A stretch of 64,000 nucleotides of DNA, taken from Helichrysum umbraculigerum (Eukaryota > Streptophyta > Magnoliopsida > Asterales > Asteraceae). Shown piece by piece: positions 1-12,160 of this stretch; position 1 is the stretch's first letter; every line of letters begins with the position of its first letter. The notes under the pieces were generated by a model. The model made no database searches. It was not told where the DNA came from and worked only from the letters and a program-made list of their open reading frames with translations. The translations under genes and the position numbers were made by a program. Where the stretch lies: contig CATIUR010000003.1 of the NCBI GenBank assembly GCA_949592205.1, forward strand, positions 79,884,501-79,948,500, given 5' to 3'.

Positions 1-2666
1 TATGGTACTTGTACATTTTTTATTTGCTATTTGGAAATCAAAGTTTCTGATTATAAAATTATAGAAACCATTAGAGAATTTTTTTCAGGTGGTGTTCACG
101 CCGTAAACACTTGTACAGAGGAAATTGTAAATGGCATATACACGAATATGTATATTGTTTTCCCTCTGCTTGTTTTCCCTCTGCTTTGACCAATAAGCAG
201 TTCATTGGTCAGATTTGATAAAAGGGGTTTTGTTTCCAAAGTCAGGCAAACAACATTGACACATGCATAATAGGTTGTACATGTGTTGTGAGCACTTATA
301 CCTTTTCTTTATAGTTTGCTTTTCTTTAAGATAAAAAGGGAAATAAAATATCCAAGAAAAAGATATTTTTTTTATACATTATCCCATGTCAGATTTTAAA
401 CAATATGACATTTGCTATTTTTTTTTTAATACAAAATTAGATATGTCCGTTTAATGAAATTTAGCAAAGATGAGCATAATCCACTTAAAAATCTCATACC
501 ACTCGATGTATTTTGGGTGTTTTAGAAAACAAAAGATATTTTGGTCCAAATGCTCATGTTGTGGACATATGCACTATTTTGGTCAAAAATTACTCAAAGC
601 AATTTAGTGATCAAATTAGTAAAGTGAGGTTTAGTGCTTGAAGTTATTTTCAAGATAATTACGTAGGAACACTATTATCTATATTAGTAAATAACAATTT
701 AAGATGAAAAATGTATTTTGAATACGTTGATCCTTGTTGAACAAATATTTTATAGCAAAACTCAATGACAGATTAAGGATAATACAAAATGATCAATGTA
801 AAAGTAAATTAAAAGCTATCGACACAAGGATGTACGAGGAAAGCCCTTGATCAAGGTTGATCGCCGGCACAAAACCTCAGGAAGGATCAAATGATCCTTG
901 CCTTTGTTAATCTTATTAAAATGAAAGTAATTGATTACAAGCTAAGAGCACAAGGATGATCGGCTAAGTGATTGTGTGTGTATAAAATGAAATTAACTAA
1001 GTGTTGGTGAAATGAATTTGAATGAGAATCAATGAGAGCAGAGTGTGAGTGTATTGCAGGTAAAAATAAAAGTATGTGTTAACCTAATCGATCATCCATG
1101 CCTAGTTTATATACTAAGAGCGTATAACAACTAATCCGAGAATCTCGGGATCCTCCGATAAAAGATGAAGACTTCCAACGTTCCTTTTGACCCCATTTTA
1201 CACGTGCAGCTGACTTTGTCTCCATAGAATCGTATCAAAGCCTTTCCATGCAATCTGGAGCATATCTCACATAACGCGTTCCCTTCATGACCTGGTCAAT
1301 ACTCAAGTAAAACAAACACGTTATACAGCGCATGATCCCGAGCTAACATAGGTCCAGGATCCTGAATAATGCATAATACAATACAAGAATAAGATCCTCG
1401 CTCCTCAATATCCTTGATCTTAGATCCTGCATAATTATATTAGACAAATATATCCTAAGTAAGATCCTGCAAGATAAATGGTTAGAACAATTCCAGGATC
1501 GTTAACTACAACTGTGATCCTGAACATATTTGCATAAGTCGCCATTATCCCGCTAAGTAAATATGAAATATAAAAGCTATTCATACCTGCTAGTTGTGAC
1601 TATGATGCTAATCAGGATCCCGTAGTGTTAGATAAAAATTCACCCACAACACTCAGGATCCTGAATATACCTAAATACTCATTTATAATCGGGATCCTTA
1701 GTCTTAGCGTGATCCTGAATATATCCGTGATCCTGGGTATAATTTTCAATAATAACATAACACTTCAGGATCCTGTATCCTGACTATAAAATTTTGCCCC
1801 AAACAATTGCCCCCGAAGTTGTGTTATTTTCAGGACCCTGATGGTGACACAACTTCTCAAGAAAAGCATTAAATAAGTTAGACTAGACATCACCGTTCAT
1901 TGATAACCAAGCCCGCATTGATTGGATTTTTCATAAGTATAAACCCTTTCATACCTCATTTGTATGACCTCAAACTTCAGAATGGCTTTGGCTACCTGTT
2001 CTTCGTCAAGTTTCAATGAAAAATACCACAATAATTTTAAAACCAATAAACATACCTGAATCCTGGGTTTAATCTGATGTTAATATCACTTGGTTAAGAT
2101 CCAGTGAAACATTTCCATGTGGTACAACCCTGTGGGTTTATTTCCCCGAGCTTCCTTTCACCATTTTCTTGATTCTCCTTTGTTTCCAAACTATGTTACT
2201 CCCAAACTATACTCATGGCTTGGCATAGCTTTTTCATTTATCCAAAGCATCATGGATTTCCATGACCTTGATCATGGTATTTCTTCTTGAATCATTAACA
2301 AGTCAACTATCTATAGGATCCAGAAGGGATGCCCCCATTCCTGTCAATAAGATACATACTTGGGCTATGCCAATAATCCGGGGTGAGATCAACCTGAAAT
2401 GGTTGGCCATGGTGTTGTTCAAATGGTTTATGTTGACCACTTGGTCTTTTTTGAACATTTCAATTTCTGCTTGTTGAGTTTTTATTCAGGATAAGCTAAT
2501 TCCGAGTGTGGGTTGGCTTGGTTCGATTCGTTACACTCCGTAATTTACGTGGATGACCCATTAGAGTGTATTGAATGACACTAAGGGTGGTAAGATTCGA
2601 ATGGATACCATCTTGTGAGATGGGTTTCAATGATGAGGAAGGCTCAAACTCAGATAATGAATGTAA

Positions 2667-2687
2667 AGAGAGAGAGAGAGAGAGAGA
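2667..2687. repeat. (AG)n microsatellite
   Basis: About ten AG dinucleotides in a row inside the non-coding J remnant. The minus-strand Ser-Leu repeat ORF across it is a product of this tract. Confidence 0.9.
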
Positions 2688-3137
2688 ATATGGAGGCTCC
2701 TCTTGATTCTCGTAGAACAATCTAAAAAGATAGGTTCTCGATAGCGAACAAAACTCACCATGAATGAAGACGATGGAGAGAAAGGGAGCAGGGAGGCTGC
2801 CTTCTCATTTGATGTATGTAATCATCTTCTATTTATCTTCTATCTCCAGGATACTGGGGAGATTCCCCCAATATATGTTTATTTCATCCATACACTCAGA
2901 ATCTTGAGGAGATTCCCTCAGGATATACTTAGAATAATCCTGTTCATAGGATTCCAATATTTTAGGATCATGAAACAAATCTTCAATCGCAAAATTCCTA
3001 AGTAATTCAGGATCCTGAAAAGTTATTCAAGACACCCAAAGAAGGAAGCCAAGGAAACCAAGGCTGCCAATAAGATTAGGATTTATATATCCTCTGTCTT
3101 CAGGATACTGAGGAGATTCCCTCAATATATATTTATT

Positions 3138-3142
3138 TTGAT
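3138..3142. repeat. Left target-site duplication of element A (TTGAT)
   Basis: TTGAT directly before TGATGTCGTG; the same five bases follow the right end at 49189-49193. Confidence 0.9.
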
Positions 3143-3772
3143 TGATGTCGTGTGATTAGAGTTTAAAATAACAAGTTTTAATAAATTAGAAATGCTTAAA
3201 TAATAATATCACACAAGCCAGGTAAGAATAACCCGTTCGTATAATATAGCTTTTACAAGTAAGTCCATGTATCGAACACAGGGAAAGTGGAATCTTAAAA
3301 TTAATCCCTAAACTAATATTAAAATATTAACAATTAATTACAATTAATGTTACAGATTAAAGGGGGGACGTTTTAGTTCCGTTCGAACATATATTTACTT
3401 TTATACAGATTTCTAATAAACCAATTCAATTTAAGGTATTAGAAACAAATAGGAACTACTAATTTAGGGAGAAGATTGTATATATTTAGATTAATTTTAT
3501 TTGATTATTATAGTTTTATTTTATGTTTATTTTATCGTTGATTAACCTATTGGTGACTTAACAAATATAGATAACTCCATTAGCTAAAAGACCAATTATC
3601 TTATAATATTTAAGAAAAGTACTAGATCCAGCTGAATATACTATAGAGAAATCCTCTTCTTAGTATTACTCACCTAAATATTATTCAATTTAACCTATCA
3701 ACAATTTATTATAACTTTGTAGTCAACCCTGTAGTATACAAGCGTTTATGATTACCACATTAATTATATTAT

Positions 3773-4501
3773 TAAGTCTTAATGTTCTTCCACTATCTCC
3801 TCGGTCCGAAGTCTCCAGCTCATAAGTTAATTAAACTATAGTATATAATCTTAATTAATTATGTAAGAACAACTTAATTATATAATCGACACAATTATCG
3901 GGAAAGTATAATAAACATTCAATAAATTAATATCAACGTAAACATAACTTCAAACTATAATCAAAATAACTTTCATCCAAATAAACACAATAAGAAACTT
4001 AATTCATATTAAAACCAAGTACTCAATATCCAAATATATTTAAATAGTATACTTACAAAATATAAGGATAAAGAAACCAAACCCTAATGATGAACAAGCT
4101 CTTCGTAGGGTTAAAAACCTCAAAACCCTAGCTTCCTAGCCTCCAAATTCGCACCCCAACTCGTATTCTAAACCCCAAAGTCGAATTTAGAATATCAAAA
4201 TCGTATATGGTTAAGTCTGGCCTAAGTCTTAATGTTCTTCCACTATCTCCTCGGTCCGAAGTCTCCAGCTCATAAGTTAATTAAACTATAGTATATGATC
4301 TTAATTAATTATGTAAGAACAACTTAATTATATAATCGACACAATTATCGGGAAAGTATAATAAACATTCAATAAATTAATATCAACGTAAACATAACTT
4401 CAAACTATAATTCAAATAACTTTCATCCAAATAAACACAATAAGAAACTTAATTCATATTAAAACCAAGTACTCAATATCCAAATATATTTAAAAAGTAT
4501 A
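3773..4501. repeat. 450-bp tandem duplication inside A left LTR
   Basis: Unit 1 is 3773-4222. Unit 2 is 4223-4501 and continues after element C at 19919-20094. The junction is a short overlap 'taag' between cctaag and taagtctt. Unit 1 differs from the right LTR (23738-24187) at about one site. Unit 2 differs from it at about eleven, so the two units have different histories. Confidence 0.85.
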
Positions 4502-5017
4502 TGATGTGACCTAAAAAGTCATGTTTTTAAGTACATATTTCCGCACTTTTTGGAATATTATTTGGTGAAAACATTTCCAAACCATAATTATTTACTAAAA
4601 ATCACCAAGGTAGTCTAAATACAGACGTTGCTGCAAAAATCAGTTAAAACGTCCAAATAACACGCAAACCGAGGCAAAACTATCACTTTAAATATTCCCT
4701 TCTTGATATTCTTATGCAATTAGATCTTAATTCATATTTTATGATTCCATAGGAAAATACAAGACCGGAGGTGAAAGAATCAGGAGAAACGGACGAAGAA
4801 CGAAAAAGATGTGCAGTCTGGAAGCCCGCCGATCGTCATCTGGAACATGCAAAAGTCAAACACCTCCAAATTTGGCAAACTTAGTGTCATTAGAAGCGTA
4901 ACGGAAAAAAGAATCCAACGGCGCAAGAATAAAGCAAAACGGACTCCAAACGAAGAAGATACGGACGAACCAAGCAACCTAGAAATCAATGGAGGCCAAA
5001 TGGAGCACCAACCCCCC

Positions 5018-5085
5018 CTGGGCACCTAGGTACCGCATACGGTACCCTAGGTGCCGTATACGGCCCTTAGGGTGACGTATACGGG
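5018..5085. repeat. Palindrome block upstream of the C promoter
   Basis: Interleaved palindromes built from CACCTAGGT, GGTACCG, CGGTACC and CCGTATACGG. In the 3' LTR (12722-12765) one unit is missing, as expected from deletion between the direct repeats. Confidence 0.75.
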
Positions 5086-5197
5086 GTGTGTTGCCTTGTT
5101 GGGTGCCGTTTTCCCCCTTGGTCCGCTTGCCCCGTATGATGCTTTGATGCTTGTATCTTATGCTTCAAGACTTGTACAAAGGCTTTCACTCTTCTCT

Positions 5198-5205
5198 TAT
5201 AAATA
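5198..5205 (+). promoter_or_regulatory. TATA box of C 5' LTR
   Basis: TATAAATA followed by AGTGG and a pyrimidine-rich leader of TCTCTCTC type. The same box is at 12881-12888 in the 3' LTR. Confidence 0.7.
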
Positions 5206-6152
5206 GTGGCTTCATTTCCACCATTTCACCACACCTCATTCTCTCATTTCTTCTTTCTCTCTCTAGTTTAGCATTCTCTCTCTAGCACTACTCTTAGGAG
5301 TCAGAGGAGAATTAGTAGGTTATAGGTTCTCTCTCTAGTCTTTCTCTCTAGTTTCTTGCTAGGGTTTTAAACCCTTGGACTAGTGAGATGATTAGGGAGG
5401 GAAACCTTTCTGTTAGATTAGTTATGTAGTTAGTTAGTAGAGGCTAGCTTATGTAATGCTTGGATATTAATGAAGAAATACAAGTGTTATTCTGCTCGCA
5501 ATTCCTATCGGTATTTTCTATCCTTTCTATTATTAATTTGTCATATTGTTCTTGTTTGATGTATGTGATTTATTAATATTAGAAATGTCTATTGCTATGC
5601 ATTGTGAGTAGTGTGCTTGTATGTTTTCCATGATTAATGAGTAGTTTGTTGTGATATATCTAATTGGGATAATATCGTTATGAAACAACGGAGGTAACGT
5701 TATACGGCTTTCATTTGTATAGCGCCGGAAACATCACGAATGTGTGGAGTACGGAATGTGGAAGCTATGAAAGTCGTGGGCACAATCCGTTGTGGAATAA
5801 TGTTTTCGATTATTATATATTACGATTGAAAACTTGTGGTACTGTTTAACTATACATTTATGATTTCAAACTAAACTATCACCTTTCCTCCAATAAACAT
5901 GGTTAGAACCTTTATGACAAGGAGTAGCTAACCATTGATCAAACGGTCACTACCTATCTATGTTTTCCAAAATAAACATGGTCTGATTTTGAAGCTGTGG
6001 AAATACTGCCCAACCTATCGTATAGTACACCGTGAATTAATCAGGGATTTATTGGGCTGAGATTTATAAAGTGAACGGGTTGTTTAGCTATCATAGATGG
6101 TTTTACTGTAATACAAGCGTAGATATATTGAGTTCAGATAGCCGTAAAGTAT

Positions 6153-6310
6153 GTAATCCAGGATAAAGCCCTCAAGCGTCCGAGTATCCGGTAAGCCGTG
6201 GAAAGGCCGTAGGATGAACACTGTATTACATCCTGGTGTAGTCTGTGATCCAGGAAAGACTGTAAAACGGGTGAATACACAATGTGACCGTGGAAAACCT
6301 GTAAGTCGAA
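6153..6310. repeat. Four imperfect repeats in C LTR
   Basis: Units of the form GTRAYCCRKGGAAAG...CTGTAAG begin near 6153, 6191, 6245 and 6284. Neighbouring units can pair (TCCTGG with CCAGGA). Solo LTR I landed inside the first unit of the matching block in the 3' LTR. Confidence 0.55.
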
Positions 6311-7063
6311 GACTGTATCACAGCCGAATAACGCTGAACTCAATCATAACCATTAATGTATAAGTTAGCAGTCACCAATTGTCTTAATCTTAAATGCCTT
6401 GCCCAGATTAGATACCTCTGTATGTGTTAAAGAAATGTCAGTGGATAAATCGTGGACTGTCGCCTTATTCCTGCACCCCATCTAGAGGGTCACCTGGTCT
6501 CATCACAAGAGACGGTGAGGGGGGTTTTAAGGCAGTCCGATCTGACCATACTCTCGATAACCTAGTACTCAGTGACATACTAATCGGTTCACCTGATTAG
6601 TAAGGTGCTAGTGTTTACACTACAAGATATCTACGTGAAAGCAAGACACAAATCTTTAAAAGACGTTTTTCAGCTATTCTAAGTCATGGTGAACCACGTC
6701 TTCGTCATCCTTAAGTGTTATATATGCTAGTCTCCCTTTAGTTTTATGCTTTATTAATTTCAGTAGTTTAATTCAATTAAATATAAAAACCAAAACAAAA
6801 ACCCTTCCAACTTATTAAAACCCTAGCTTAATTACTGATTAATCGGAACTAGCTCTGTTTCAATTCTGTCATCGTGAGGAACGACCCTGGATCATTCTTA
6901 CCACTTACTCGTATCAGGTATTCATACCAGTTCCAGTAGGTAGTATGAAGGATTAGGCTCCCCCTGACTATTATAAATTCTAAAACTACCACCGTCGTCT
7001 GTCAGTAGCCGGTTTCGCGACCGGGGTAAAACCCGACCGACCTCTGATGGCACGACAAGTTTT

Positions 7064-7081
7064 TGGCGCCGCTGCCGGGGA
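7064..7081 (+). other. Primer binding site of C, tRNA-Asp type
   Basis: TGGCGCCGCTGCCGGGGA, seven bases after the LTR end. From memory this differs by one base from the complement of the plant tRNA-Asp 3' end. Confidence 0.8.
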
Positions 7082-7285
7082 CGGTAGTACGATTCGGAGC
7101 CTGTTTAGATAAATTAGTTTTTAAGCGATCCCTTTTGACTTGGATTCACCTTCCTTGTCAGAAGTTACTTTCCGCCCGTAGATTAGCATAGTTAGCTTAG
7201 ATTAGCTTAGAATAACTTCCCTCCATACTACAACTTTAATTCTTAAACCTTCTTCTCGTGCTGTATTTTTCTGAAAACTTGGGCA

Positions 7286-8469
7286 ATGGCAACTCAACAA
7301 CAATTAAAAGATCAAATTGATAGTCTTGCTAAATCAATCCAAGATAGATATAGGAGTGATGCCGAGTTAGAGAATGAGTGGCAAAGGTGTAGTATGAATT
7401 ATTCGGATAACATAGGGTGCTTAGCTCCTCAATCACAAAATCATTATGACCCTTATGCTTTCCAAACATATCAATACCAACCTTACTACCACGAACTATT
7501 GACTGTCTACCAACAATCATCTTACCCTATATTTGAACCACAACCATGTGAGAGTTCTAATTTGAGAGATATGTTTTCATCTTTTTCTAACCGACTTGAG
7601 CAATCACTTAAAGACCAAGAGGACATACTTAGAAGATGTACTGATAAGATAGAAGCACTAGTCGAAGCGAGAAGTAATGAAACTAGGAATCAAGTTATAA
7701 CCGACAATTGGCTACTGGAAGATGATAGGCACTCACACACCACATCTACTACAACACCTGATTCAGACTTTCATTCTTATGAGTCTGGTTGCAAAATTCC
7801 TTTAAACCCTTCACCTACCCAATCTTCTAAATCCTCACTTCCACCCATTCTCAACCTATCTACGTCCGAGACCGATGAGGAGTTCATTCTAGAGGAGCTT
7901 TCCGAGTCATTGCAACTTGAAACTCTTGGCCGGAGTGACGAGGATGACGAGGTAGACGAAGAGATAGAAGTAGAGAGCCCGGAGGTGGAGATCTACACAG
8001 AAGACCCAGCTTCAAAAGGACCGGAGGAATATGAACCAACTCTGAGAAGTGATCTCATTCCAATTCAAACCGACGTGGTTGACAACATTCCGCAACAAGT
8101 TGTGGTTGACACTGTCCCACTTATCTTCCCGAATGAATCACCCCTGATCTAGTTGAACCTTCAAATGCCATAGAACCTGTCACCCAAGTAGTCGATGAGA
8201 ATGTTGCTACAAGATTGTAGACAGAAACGGATACTGTCCCACCTCCATGCCCAGAGTACAACACTATCATTGACCAAACGACCATAGGAAGCAAGGTGGG
8301 TTCTGCGTCATGGTTTCCCTTCAAACTATCTCTCCACTATATAATGTCTTATACACCATTGAGAGATGAGGATTCCTTTGACCAACCCATTCTGACAATC
8401 CAACCCAAGGAGGTGTTAGAAGTTGAGAGATTTGTGATACCTCTAGTAGAACAAATCCCTCACTTTTAA
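7286..8469 (+). pseudogene. Acidic, partly coiled-coil protein of element C, broken
   Basis: An open frame of 288 codons starts 204 bases after the primer site, the place of gag in a complete element. The N-terminal 40 residues are polar and helix-prone. Residues 45-85 are rich in Tyr, Gln and Pro; a helical charged stretch follows at about 93-135 (SSFSNRLEQSLKDQEDILRR). Residues 190-260 are strongly acidic, and no zinc knuckle or protease motif is visible. The frame stops at 8150-8152, but a second frame of matching character runs from 8146 to a TAA at 8467-8469 with one TAG at about 8218. I read this as a longer ORF damaged by a one-base shift and one nonsense change. I do not recognise the family; it could be a diverged Gag N-terminal part or an element-specific protein. 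Confidence 0.6.
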
Positions 8470-8636
8470 ACCATCTCCTTATATTGGACATACGCTAGCA
8501 TTATTCTGTTTTAAACTTTTAGGTATGTGTCAATATTACCCTTTGTGTCTACTGATGGATGCAAGGAAACCCCTAGGATTGCCTGAGAAATAATGCTAGA
8601 GTCAAGCTAGAGACTTGAACAAAAACAAGCGCTTCT

Positions 8637-8650
8637 CGGGAGGCAACCCG
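8637..8650 (+). other. Hairpin CGGGAGGCAACCCG
   Basis: Four-base-pair stem CGGG/CCCG around AGGCAA, preceded by acaagcgcttct. It lies 170 bases after the end of the broken ORF. I recall similar 'gcgcttcttgggaggcaaccc' phrases in other plant Athila-like and LARD elements, not verified here. Confidence 0.5.
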
Positions 8651-11403
8651 TGTCTAACATAGGTTTGGTAATAGAAGTTAATTTAGGAAGCTAACCCAAT
8701 AAGTAGAAGATGAAACCCTAAAATGAATGTTCCAAGTTTTCTATTATTATGAACAAATAGGATGGTTTGCGAAATTACGTCTTTAAAAGTCAAATTTTTG
8801 TCAAACCTTAAAACTTCCTACTCCCACTTGTTTGAACTCTATTGCAACATTCAATTTTTACCATTATCTAAAATCTCAAGTTCTTAATATCCCCTTCACT
8901 CACAAACTTTGGAAACCTACTAGAATGAAAATTAGGAGCCTTAGTCATCTTATACACCCATGCACATATTTCGAGCATTGGAGGTACTTACATATATTTC
9001 TGTAAGCATACATATAAGATCCTTAAATGATTAATCTAAAAACCTGATTTGTATGCTAATATGTGTATTATGCTCGAACTCGTTTAAAAATATGTGCTTT
9101 GGAAATCTCTATACTTGGTTGCCTGATTTAAATACACATGCTAATGTTTCCATATCTGTTATTTGTGCTGCGGTGAAATTATAGGCAACTAACACTTTTT
9201 GTGTGGGATTAGACTCCAAGTCATACACTGGTTTGTTTCATCTACAAAGCACTTACTTTGATAGGTTCTTCGCAAACCAATGAGTCTATGATTTGGAGAA
9301 TAATCACTCGTTTGTTAGATCACGTTTGTTTGTTCTACTTGTACAAAATACCTAACAGACAGGGACTGATGCCTATGGATAAAGAATCTTCGAGAATAAT
9401 GGAAAGAAGACAAAGGGAGCTTACAGTTCATTAAACTTGGGAACTTCTGGAGCATTGCTTTGCAGGACAAGAGATGACACTTCTAGACACGAAGATGATT
9501 TCTAGTTGTCTATGACTAGTTCATCAAGTTGATCAGCTCAATACTCATCATATGTGCCCACAAATTCCAAGTCCTATAGCTAAACCTTACTACATCATGG
9601 AACCCGAAACCATCACTACCATCAACATCACCATACCCACCCCACATTCACCCATCCATCCACCCCTTCGCACGTACAACCATCACCATCAGGGACCATT
9701 CATGTGTAGGAATAGATATGGGATTAAATTGGAAACTGGAGATCTCTACCGATAAAGAACAACAAAAGATGCATTACATCAGTTTGTCGGCAAAAATCTC
9801 GGGAGATAAAGATCTATGGCCATTAGAATCAGCACTCTCAGATCATTAGGAGCAATTGAGTTAAAGCAGCGGCTCTTGATGATTAGGATCTTTGTCCATT
9901 AACCTCTATCCAACATTTGGTGTCTATTGGTTGATTATGCTTGTGTCGAAGGGCGGCATCACTTCGCTTCATTTTCTACAATCTATCCTTTTAGTCTTAG
10001 TTATTTTCGAGAGAATTTGGTGATTAGAGTGTATGTTGGATGACTGGAGGATCCAAGAGATGACGAGCATTCAAGGAAGAACCCATGGAGCCAAAGGCAG
10101 ACAAACAACGCTTACACACCTGCAGGACCACGGATCTTACATACATCTCTAAGGGAAGGAGCGTGGTCTATCTTCTCTCGAAACTCGCGCATACCAATGA
10201 TCTTCAAAGACTTAAGTGTGGAATTTCATCCCGCATTACACACACTTAGCAAGAATCGTTTCCACATCTTAAACACAAAAGTGTGGGATTCACTAATAAG
10301 AATCTCCACTTACATTATGGGACGATTCATTGCTAAGTTAGGACTCTTGGTACCAACTGCCAGATCAAAGCATTTGAAGCTGAGTCGTTCTTTATACAAG
10401 AAGTGGAACAAGAATCACATCGACTATTTTCTTCTAAAATTTCCGATCTCAGCTTCATAACGTTAATCGTTATCTGGGGAGTTTCCTAAACCTTCACTCC
10501 GTTTCTTGATTTAAATTTTGCTTTGTTAGCCTGTTAATCTAAGATGTAATCTATACTCTATCCTAAAGCTTATCACTAAGTGTGGGATTCCAGCCCATTA
10601 CATACAATTGAGCAACATTTTCTATATGTTCAAACTCTAAGTGTGGGATTATACTTTACAGTATAATCTCAGCTCAAGAGAACATTAGGGACAATGTTCC
10701 TCTAAGTGTGGGATAGTAGGTATAGAATACCTTGGATTGGATGTTTACAGATTTTTATGTCCGAATAGCTCAACTCAGAAAATGTTCCTCAAATTTTTCA
10801 AAACTTTTAGCAAAACTAATAAAGTATGGGCCAAATCATTTGATTAGCTCTGCTATTTTTGAGTTAAAATATCTTTCAGGAGGAACCATTTCTAATATGA
10901 GTCAGTTATTCAGGAATATTAGGGAAATTAAGGTAGAAATTTCTTAAATAAGTAGTGATAATCTAAAAGGAGCATGGCTAGGCACATACAACCATATTTG
11001 CAGTGAGGATTTGAGCCTTAAAAGCATTCATCTTAAATGCTACATTGTTCATTTCTTGTGTGTGCCGATGCTAGTATCTCTAAATTAGAACTTGTTCCTG
11101 ACATACGTTTCAAGACCACATTGGTGAGTACCGTACGCGGTATAGGTGCAATTAAATGATCTCGACATTCCTTAGGATTTAACCCATTTTTACATATCTT
11201 TTCAAGCCCAAAACCCTTCCGATACTCATTTTTAGTATTAATGATCCGCTTAGAAAACCCTGTTGAGCCTAAACCTTTCATTTCTTCAAAACCTTACATT
11301 TTTAACCCACTTATCCAAAATTTCCAACAACTTATCTTAGAATTTCTGAGGATTATGAAAAACATCTTGAAGAATCTTCTTTTGAATTGATCTACTCCTT
11401 CGT

Positions 11404-11606
11404 GTTCACCAAAATTGAAGAAAATCAAAGGTGCGAAAAATTGCCACCAAAGAAAAGACTCGAAGAAGTCCGTGATAAGAAAGAAAAGATTTTCGAAAGA
11501 AAAGCAAAGAAAAATATCCTTGGAAGTTCTCTGGCAAAGAAGTTCTGAAGAAAGAAAAAGAAAATAAGAAGCAGAAAAAGAAAGAAAAGAAAAAGGAAAT
11601 AAAATA
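11404..11606 (+). repeat. Purine-rich tract in element C
   Basis: About 200 bases dominated by A and G (aagaaaaga, gaagaaagaaaaagaaaa). A hydrophobic minus-strand ORF over it is an artefact of this composition. Confidence 0.7.
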
Positions 11607-12160
11607 ACGCTAAGTGCTTCAAAGTATCAACCGTTCAAAGGAAGATCCGACAGAAGATGAGTAGCTATCTCCTCCGTTCTATAATAAGTTTTTCATGATT
11701 CTTAGGATGCCTAAGATAAGCAACCCTTTCAACCAAAAATCACCACTATCCATACCCCTTAACCCTCACAAACATTACAACCCATTTGAATGTCTTGGGA
11801 TAATTAGCGCCGTCCTCTTCCTAAGTGGTGGAGATCCGATTCTCGACCAAGCTTATGATGATGAGTGCTGCATGACTGGCTATTTGAGCGATTTCAATTG
11901 TGCTAGAATGATAGGAAACCCGATACACTATGAGTGAATTGAGTGACCACCTTTAGTGAGATCGCCTAGTCATGTATACTCCAAGATCACGAGATTTGGA
12001 AAGTATGCCTGGGAAAGTCAGTATTATTTATGAAAAGATCATCTTAACCTTCCTTGTGTTCTCTAAATAATTTTCCCATATGACAAAGTGGTGACTTCTT
12101 GGAAATGTTTTAACTCACCCAAACTATTATAAAAATGTTTTCGCTGGACATAACTGAGTT

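Larger units (their letters stand above)
1..3142 (-). mobile_element. Left remnant of old element J, non-coding, rich in CAGGATCCTG
   Basis: No convincing coding region. Short ORFs here lack recognisable motifs. From about 780 to 3120 the sequence is studded with the palindrome CAGGATCCTG and relatives (for example near 1351, 1652, 1764 and 3006). The last part repeats the phrase 'aggatactgaggagattccctca', and a similar 'aggagattccctcag' occurs at about 49270, on the other side of element A. That continuity and the TTGAT duplication flanking A show that 1-3142 and 49189-52640 were once one element. It is on the minus strand if the coding remnants at 50.8-52.6 kb belong to it, so this would be its 3' or LTR part. 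No LTR boundary could be fixed. A (GA)n tract lies at about 2667-2687. Positions 1-780 hold nothing I can name. Confidence 0.55.
4502..7057 (+). repeat. Element C 5' LTR
   Basis: Runs from TGATGTGACC to GCACGACA, followed by AGTTTT and the primer site. It has a TATA box (TATAAATA, 5198-5205), a CT-rich leader after it, and a GC-rich palindrome block at about 5018-5085 upstream of the TATA box. Four imperfect repeats lie at 6153-6310. The end region carries 'gaggaacgaccctgg', a phrase with a counterpart at the end of LTR G. Confidence 0.9.

Noticed and set aside
6134..6343. 69-codon minus ORF with a close relative at 16578-16784
   Set aside because: Both lie in the two LTRs of C; similarity is LTR identity and the strand is antisense to transcription.
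7064..7081. Sequence resembling a tRNA end, possible tRNA gene
   Set aside because: Only the 18-base primer complement is present, next to an LTR; no cloverleaf.
11425..11622. Hydrophobic Phe/Leu-rich minus ORF suggesting a membrane protein
   Set aside because: It is the complement of a purine-rich tract.
11695..11937. 80-codon plus ORF in C as a possible env or pol remnant
   Set aside because: No motif recognised and no supporting neighbours; left within the non-coding region of C.
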